Origin: Trueperaceae bacterium
GTDB taxonomy: Bacteria > Deinococcota > Deinococci > Deinococcales > Trueperaceae
DNA length: 64,000 nt
NCBI GenBank assembly: GCA_011389865.1
Contig: JAABTL010000008.1
Location: 1-64,000 of the forward strand
Reading direction: 5' to 3'
Made by a program: the position numbers and the translations under genes. Position 1 is the first letter of the stretch; each line of letters starts with the position of its first letter. The notes under the pieces are model-generated. The model saw nothing but the letters and a program-made list of their open reading frames with translations. It made no database searches and had not been told where the DNA came from. Shown in pieces: positions 60,415 to 64,000 of the stretch.

Positions 60415-60663
60415 TCAGTAACGGTCGCGCGAGCCGCCGCCCATGGCGGGCCCGACGCTACGGGTGACCTTGACCATCTTGGCCTGCGGGCCCTTGGCGC
60501 CCTGCTCGACCTCGAACTCGACCTCGTCGCCTTCGTTGAGCGAACGGTAGCCGTCGCCCTGAATCGCGGAGAAGTGGCAGAAGACGTCCTTGCCGCCGCC
60601 TTCGACCGCGATGAAGCCGAAGCCCTTTTCGTTGTTGAACCACTTGACAGTTCCGGTAGCCAT
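60415..60663 (-). CDS. cold-shock domain protein (CspA family)
   Basis: The 82-residue protein is a single cold-shock domain ([16 protein letters not shown]) with RNP1 KGFGFI and RNP2 [10 protein letters not shown], where a Cys replaces the usual Val in VFVHF. The [19 protein letters not shown] strand and a Gly/Arg-rich tail (MGGGSRDRY) follow. It binds single-stranded RNA and DNA and melts RNA secondary structure. ATG 60663 is preceded by AAGGAAG. A consensus promoter at 60783-60811 gives a leader of about 110 bases, consistent with thermally regulated csp mRNAs. Confidence 0.93.
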   Translation of the reverse strand: MATGTVKWFNNEKGFGFIAVEGGGKDVFCHFSAIQGDGYRSLNEGDEVEFEVEQGAKGPQAKMVKVTRSVGPAMGGGSRDRY

Positions 60664-60686
60664 TGTCGTACCTATCTTCCTTGAGC

Positions 60687-60705
60687 CGCCGTGGTTGCCA
60701 CGGCG
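60687..60705 (-). promoter_or_regulatory. hairpin in the cold-shock mRNA leader
   Basis: CGCCGTGG-TTG-CCACGGCG (plus-strand reading) is a perfect 8-bp stem just upstream of the cold-shock ribosome site, the kind of leader element that can tune csp translation. Confidence 0.4.
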
Positions 60706-60782
60706 TTCATGCATGTGCCGATGCGCTGACGCACACCGGGTCTCAGAACGAGAGCGCTTGGGCTGCCATCCAGGGACCAGGC

Positions 60783-60811
60783 ACCCTACACGGTGGCGCC
60801 GGTGGTGTCAA
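60783..60811 (-). promoter_or_regulatory. consensus promoter of the cold-shock gene
   Basis: On the minus strand, TTGACA (60811-60806), a 17-bp spacer and TAGGGT (60788-60783) form the best sigma-70-type promoter seen in the window. Transcription would start near 60776, leaving a leader of ~113 bases before the ATG. Confidence 0.65.
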
Positions 60812-60938
60812 GTCAAGCGGGCATGCCGCTGCAATCGGGGCGGCCCGGTCGGCGGGGGACGTGCGCCTGCCGAGCACGGCCCGCGACACCACGCAGTACA
60901 CTCGAGGGGTCGAACAACTCGCTCGCAAGGAGGCGCAC

Positions 60939-62198
60939 ATGTTCCGTCCCGCCCGCATCTTCGTTCTCGCGCTCGCGGCGCTCGCCATCGCCGGTGCCGG
61001 GTTCGCTCAGCGTGCCACGCTCACGATCGAGAGCTGGCGCAACGACGACCTCGGCATCTGGCAGAACACCCTCATTCCGGCCTTCAACGCCCACTACCCG
61101 GACATCGAGGTCGTCTTCTCGCCCACCGCCCCGACCGAATACAACGCCGTCCTGAACTCGCGGCTCGAGGCCGGCAGCGCGGGCGACCTGATCACCTGCC
61201 GCCCGTTCGACCTGTCGCTCGACCTCTTCAACCAGGGCTACCTCGCCTCGCTGAACGACCTGCCGGGCATGGAGAACTTCTCCGACGTCGCCAGGAGCGC
61301 GTGGGTCACCGACGACGGCAGCGACGTCTTCTGCGTGCCGATGGCATCGGTCATCCACGGCTTCATCTACAACAAGGACGTCTTCGACGAGGTCGGCGTG
61401 GACGAGCCCGAGACCTACGTGGAGTTCCTCGCCACGCTGCAGGCGATCGCCGACGCCGGCTACGCGCCGCTGGCCATGGGCACCACCGACCAGTGGGAGG
61501 CCGCGACCATGGGGTACCAGAACATCGGCCCCAACTACTGGAACGGTGAAGAGGGCCGGCTCGGCCTCATCGAGGGCTCGATCGGCTACGACGAGGGCGG
61601 CTTCGTCGAGGCCTTCGAGGCCCTGGCCGCCTGGCGCCCCTACCTGCCCGACGGTTACCAGGCGATGTCGTACCCCGACGCGCAGAACTTCTTCACGCTC
61701 GGGCTCGGCGCCATCTTCCCAGCGGGCTCCTGGGAGATCGGCGTGTTCCGGCCGATGGTCGACTTCGAGATGGGCGCCTTCAAGCCGCCCGTCCCCGCTG
61801 GCCAGGACACCTGCTACATCAGCGACCACACCGACATCGCCCTCGGCATGAACGCCGACACCGCCAACCCTGAGGCGGCGCGGGCCTTCCTCGAGTGGAT
61901 GACGACGCAGGAGTTCGCCGAGCTCTACGCCAACGCGCTCCCGGGCTTCTTCCCGCTCGCCGACCACGCCGTCTCGCTCGACGACCCGCTCGCCCAGACG
62001 TTCCTCGACTGGCGCGCCGAGTGCGAGCCCACCATCCGCAGCGCGTACCAGATCCTCTCGCGCGGCACGCCCAACAACGAGAACGACCTGTGGAACGCCT
62101 CGGCCCAGGTGCTCAACGGCACCCTGACGCCAGAGGAGGCCGGCGAGATGGTCCAGCGCGGCCTGGAGAGCTGGTACCCGCCGCAGCAGGACCGCTGA
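60939..62198 (+). CDS. sugar ABC transporter substrate-binding protein
   Basis: The 419-residue exported protein has a signal peptide (RIFVLALAALAIAGAGFA) without a lipobox cysteine. The family 1 extracellular binding-protein fold follows: ESWRNDDLGIWQNTLIPAFNAHYPDIEVVF, IYNKDVFDEVGVDEPETYVEF, FPAGSWEIG and ARAFLEWMTTQEFA. Aromatic residues in FGIYN/GPNYWNGEE-like loops suggest sugar stacking. It delivers an oligosaccharide or sugar acid to the permeases encoded downstream. Ribosome site AAGGAGG. No ATPase gene is in view; it may be shared (MsmX-like) or lie beyond the edge. Confidence 0.9.
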   Translation: MFRPARIFVLALAALAIAGAGFAQRATLTIESWRNDDLGIWQNTLIPAFNAHYPDIEVVFSPTAPTEYNAVLNSRLEAGSAGDLITCRPFDLSLDLFNQGYLASLNDLPGMENFSDVARSAWVTDDGSDVFCVPMASVIHGFIYNKDVFDEVGVDEPETYVEFLATLQAIADAGYAPLAMGTTDQWEAATMGYQNIGPNYWNGEEGRLGLIEGSIGYDEGGFVEAFEALAAWRPYLPDGYQAMSYPDAQNFFTLGLGAIFPAGSWEIGVFRPMVDFEMGAFKPPVPAGQDTCYISDHTDIALGMNADTANPEAARAFLEWMTTQEFAELYANALPGFFPLADHAVSLDDPLAQTFLDWRAECEPTIRSAYQILSRGTPNNENDLWNASAQVLNGTLTPEEAGEMVQRGLESWYPPQQDR

Positions 62199-62221
62199 GC
62201 GCACCCGCACGACGTCGTCCA

Positions 62222-62249
62222 TGGGGGCGGGCCTCTAGGCCCGCCCCCA
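62222..62249 (+). terminator. attenuating hairpin between binding protein and permease genes
   Basis: A perfect 12-bp stem (TGGGGGCGGGCC/GGCCCGCCCCCA, loop TCTA) lies 24 bases after the binding-protein stop. Such hairpins keep permease levels below those of the binding protein. Confidence 0.6.
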
Positions 62250-62266
62250 CACGCTCGTGGCAACGG

Positions 62267-62272
62267 TAGACT
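62267..62272 (+). promoter_or_regulatory. -10-like box (TAGACT) before the first permease
   Basis: TAGACT ends 9 bases before GTG 62282, giving the permease genes a possible promoter of their own after the hairpin. Confidence 0.35.
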
Positions 62273-62281
62273 GCCGATGCG

Positions 62282-63202
62282 GTGAAAAGCAGGAAGCCCT
62301 TCCCGTTCCACGTCATCGTTTTCTTGGCGCCGGCCACGCTGGTGTACACGGCGTTCATGATCTACCCGCTGCTGGACTCACTGCGCCTGAGCATGTTCGC
62401 GCCGGGTCCCGGGCGCGTCGAGGCGTTCGTCGGCCTCGCCAACTACCAGCGCCTCGTCAGCGACCCGAACTGGGCGCCCTTCCTGTGGAACGCGATCCGC
62501 AACAACTTCGTCTTCTTCGCCGTCCACATGCTCGTGCAGAACCCGCTCGGCCTGCTGCTCGCCGCCCTCCTGAGCTCGCAGGTCGTGCGCTTCCGGGCGG
62601 TCTTCCGCACCGTGCTGTTCCTGCCGACGGTGCTCTCCATCGTGCTCGTCGGCTTCATCTGGCGGCTGATCCTCAGCCCCATCTGGGGCATCTCCAAGGA
62701 CTTCCTGGGCCTCTTCGGCGCGGCGCACCTCAACCAGCCGTGGCTGGGCCTCGAGGCGACCGCGCTGGTGACGCTGTCGCTGATCTCGGTGTGGCAGTGG
62801 GTGGGCATCCCCATGCTGCTCTTCCTGGCGGCGCTGGTGGGGATCCCCGACGAGCTGATCGAGGCGGCGCGGGTCGACGGTGCCACCGCCTGGCAGGTGT
62901 TCTGGGGCATCAAGTTCCCGCTGATCCTGCCGACCGTCGGCATCGTGGGCGTCCTGACCTTCGTCGGTAACTTCAATGCCTTCGACCTGATCTACACCAC
63001 CCAGCGCGCCCTGGCGGGGCCGAACTTCTCGACCGACATCCTCGGCACCTTCTTCTTCCGCACCTTCTTCGGCGCCCAGCTGCAGCCGGGCAACCCGACG
63101 ATGGGCGCCACCGTCGCGGGCGTGATGTTCCTGATCATCCTCACCGGCGTCGTGCTCTACCTCTTCGCCTACCAGCGCCGCCTGCAGAGGATCGAGTTGT
63201 GA
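62282..63202 (+). CDS. sugar ABC transporter permease, MalF/UgpA type
   Basis: The 306-residue membrane protein has six helices and the EAA loop EAARVDGATAWQVFWGIKFPLILPTVG, which contacts the ATPase. The N-terminus (FPFHVIVFLAPATLVYTAFMIYPLLDSLRLSMF) is typical of the MalF/UgpA group. It begins with GTG, 83 bases after the binding-protein stop. The next permease gene overlaps its end by four bases (GTGA). Confidence 0.92.
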   Translation: MKSRKPFPFHVIVFLAPATLVYTAFMIYPLLDSLRLSMFAPGPGRVEAFVGLANYQRLVSDPNWAPFLWNAIRNNFVFFAVHMLVQNPLGLLLAALLSSQVVRFRAVFRTVLFLPTVLSIVLVGFIWRLILSPIWGISKDFLGLFGAAHLNQPWLGLEATALVTLSLISVWQWVGIPMLLFLAALVGIPDELIEAARVDGATAWQVFWGIKFPLILPTVGIVGVLTFVGNFNAFDLIYTTQRALAGPNFSTDILGTFFFRTFFGAQLQPGNPTMGATVAGVMFLIILTGVVLYLFAYQRRLQRIEL

Positions 63203-64000
63203 GACGACGGCGGGAGCGGCCCGGCCGCGGTTTCGGCTACTGGGCGCAGGTGATGGGCGCCCACGCGGTCCTGCTCGCCTACACCGCCATCGCGCTCTTC
63301 CCGATCGTGCTGGTGGTGATCAATTCCTTCAAGGAGCGGCGGGCGATCTTCCGCACGCCCTACGCCCTGCCAGACGCCGAGAGCTTCAGCCTGGTCGGCT
63401 ACCGCACGGTCTTCGAGGGCGCGCGCTTCGACCTCTACTTCCTCAACAGCCTGACGGTGACGATGGTGTCGCTGGGCCTGGTGCTGCTGCTCTCCTCGAT
63501 GGCCGCGCACGCGCTGGCCGAGTACCGTTTCCGCGGCAACACGCTGCTGGGCCTCTACCTGGCGCTCGGCATCATGATCCCGATCCGCCTGGGCACCGTC
63601 AGCATCCTGAGGATCATGGTCGGGCTGGGGCTGACGGACACCCTGTGGTCGCTGATCCTGGTCTACACCGCCCAGGGCATCCCGCTGGCGGTCTTCATCC
63701 TGTCGGTGTTCATGCGCCAAGTGCCGGGCGAGCTGAAGGACGCCGCCCGCATCGACGGCGCGAGCGAGTACCGCATCTACGCGCTGATCATGCCGCTCGT
63801 GCGGCCGGCGCTCGGTACGGTGGCCGTGTTCACCATGATCCCCATCTGGAACGACCTGTGGTTCCCGCTGGTGCTGGCGTCCGGCGAGCGCACCAAGACG
63901 GTCATCCTGGGCGCGCAGATCTTCCTGGGGCAGTACGTCAACGACTGGAACGCCGTGCTGGCGTCGCTGACGCTCGCGATGGTGCCGATCATCGTCCTCT
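63199..64000 (+). CDS. sugar ABC transporter permease, MalG/UgpE type, 3' end cut by window edge
   Basis: The frame is open from GTG 63199 to the right edge (267 codons). It encodes RRRRERPGRGFGYWAQVMGA and then six-helix MalG-type sequence: ALFPIVLVVINSFKERRAIFRTP, LAEYRFRGNTLLGLYLALGIMIPI, and the EAA loop LKDAARIDGASEYRIYALIMPLVRPALG. The family is ~275-285 residues, so only the C-terminal end is missing. It forms the translocation heterodimer with the preceding permease. Confidence 0.92.
   Translation, partial: MRRRRERPGRGFGYWAQVMGAHAVLLAYTAIALFPIVLVVINSFKERRAIFRTPYALPDAESFSLVGYRTVFEGARFDLYFLNSLTVTMVSLGLVLLLSSMAAHALAEYRFRGNTLLGLYLALGIMIPIRLGTVSILRIMVGLGLTDTLWSLILVYTAQGIPLAVFILSVFMRQVPGELKDAARIDGASEYRIYALIMPLVRPALGTVAVFTMIPIWNDLWFPLVLASGERTKTVILGAQIFLGQYVNDWNAVLASLTLAMVPIIVL

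Noticed and set aside
1-64000. Prophage, CRISPR-Cas or defence island
   Set aside because: I saw no integrase, capsid, terminase, cas, restriction or reverse transcriptase genes. The only defence-like items are the VapBC pair and the HepT/MntA relic.

Overview
The window is about 70% GC, gene-dense chromosomal DNA, with no tRNA, rRNA, CRISPR array or insertion sequence that I can see. The best fit is a member of the Deinococcota, probably near Truepera/Trueperaceae (inference). Reasons: the isocitrate dehydrogenase is the long Thermus-type form with a C-terminal extension; many genes lack a Shine-Dalgarno sequence and instead carry a TAnnnT box 5-9 bases before the start codon, the pattern of leaderless mRNAs known from Deinococcus; and the gene complement (secreted amine oxidase, AniA-like nitrite reductase, BTAD regulator, NarL-type two-component systems) suits that phylum.

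Layout. 1-4.8 kb: a nearly complete ketoglutarate-semialdehyde dehydrogenase, then decayed DNA with a beta-propeller fragment and a DJ-1/PfpI relic, then a large beta-helix lipoprotein. 4.9-7.9 kb: a NarL-type two-component system and an orphan receiver-like protein. 8-9.5 kb: an intact DJ-1/PfpI protein, a VapBC-type toxin-antitoxin pair and a small lipoprotein. 10-13.2 kb: an EamA exporter, a wrecked HepT/MntA toxin-antitoxin locus, a DUF2939 protein and an MFS permease. 13.5-15.9 kb: an exported flavin amine oxidase translationally coupled to a diheme cytochrome c. 16-20.6 kb: a KDG-type sugar kinase, an alpha/beta hydrolase, a 56-aa membrane peptide, a radical SAM protein and a cupin regulator. 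20.7-22.6 kb: a CooC/ArsA-like ATPase, a two-helix membrane protein and a His-rich NifX-like protein.

24-37.4 kb: MFS permease, THUMP-type RNA methyltransferase, a heterodimeric ABC exporter, copper nitrite reductase, P450, a Wzz/BY-kinase-like protein without a P-loop, a baeRF-type protein and a class III aminotransferase. 37.4-41 kb: the most unusual region. A BTAD/SARP-like regulator and a 78-aa protein are divergent from a possible 46-residue signal-peptide-like peptide, and the divergent promoter has 7-mer direct repeats at 11-bp pitch placed 11 bp from both -10 boxes. 41-46.5 kb: icd with an in-frame repeat insertion, a duplicated hairpin element with a compensatory base change, an ABC-2 exporter and a DHA2 permease.

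46.5-50.3 kb: a second NarL-type two-component system flanked by two paralogous membrane proteins. 50.4-54.2 kb: L-2-hydroxyglutarate oxidase, divergent from an ArsR-permease-redox-disulfide operon with an operator over its own start, then a Crp/Fnr regulator. 54.2-60.7 kb: two paralogous M23 peptidases around a cytochrome P460, an HtrA-like protease with PPC repeats, PepF and a cold-shock protein with a long leader. 60.9-64 kb: a sugar ABC transporter operon (binding protein and two permeases) that runs off the right edge.

The genes form short operons. Shared themes are periplasmic electron transfer and nitrogen-oxide chemistry (amine oxidase/cytochrome c, NirK, P460, Crp/Fnr), sugar-acid catabolism (semialdehyde dehydrogenase, KDG-type kinase, sugar ABC transporter) and export (two ABC systems, three MFS permeases, EamA).
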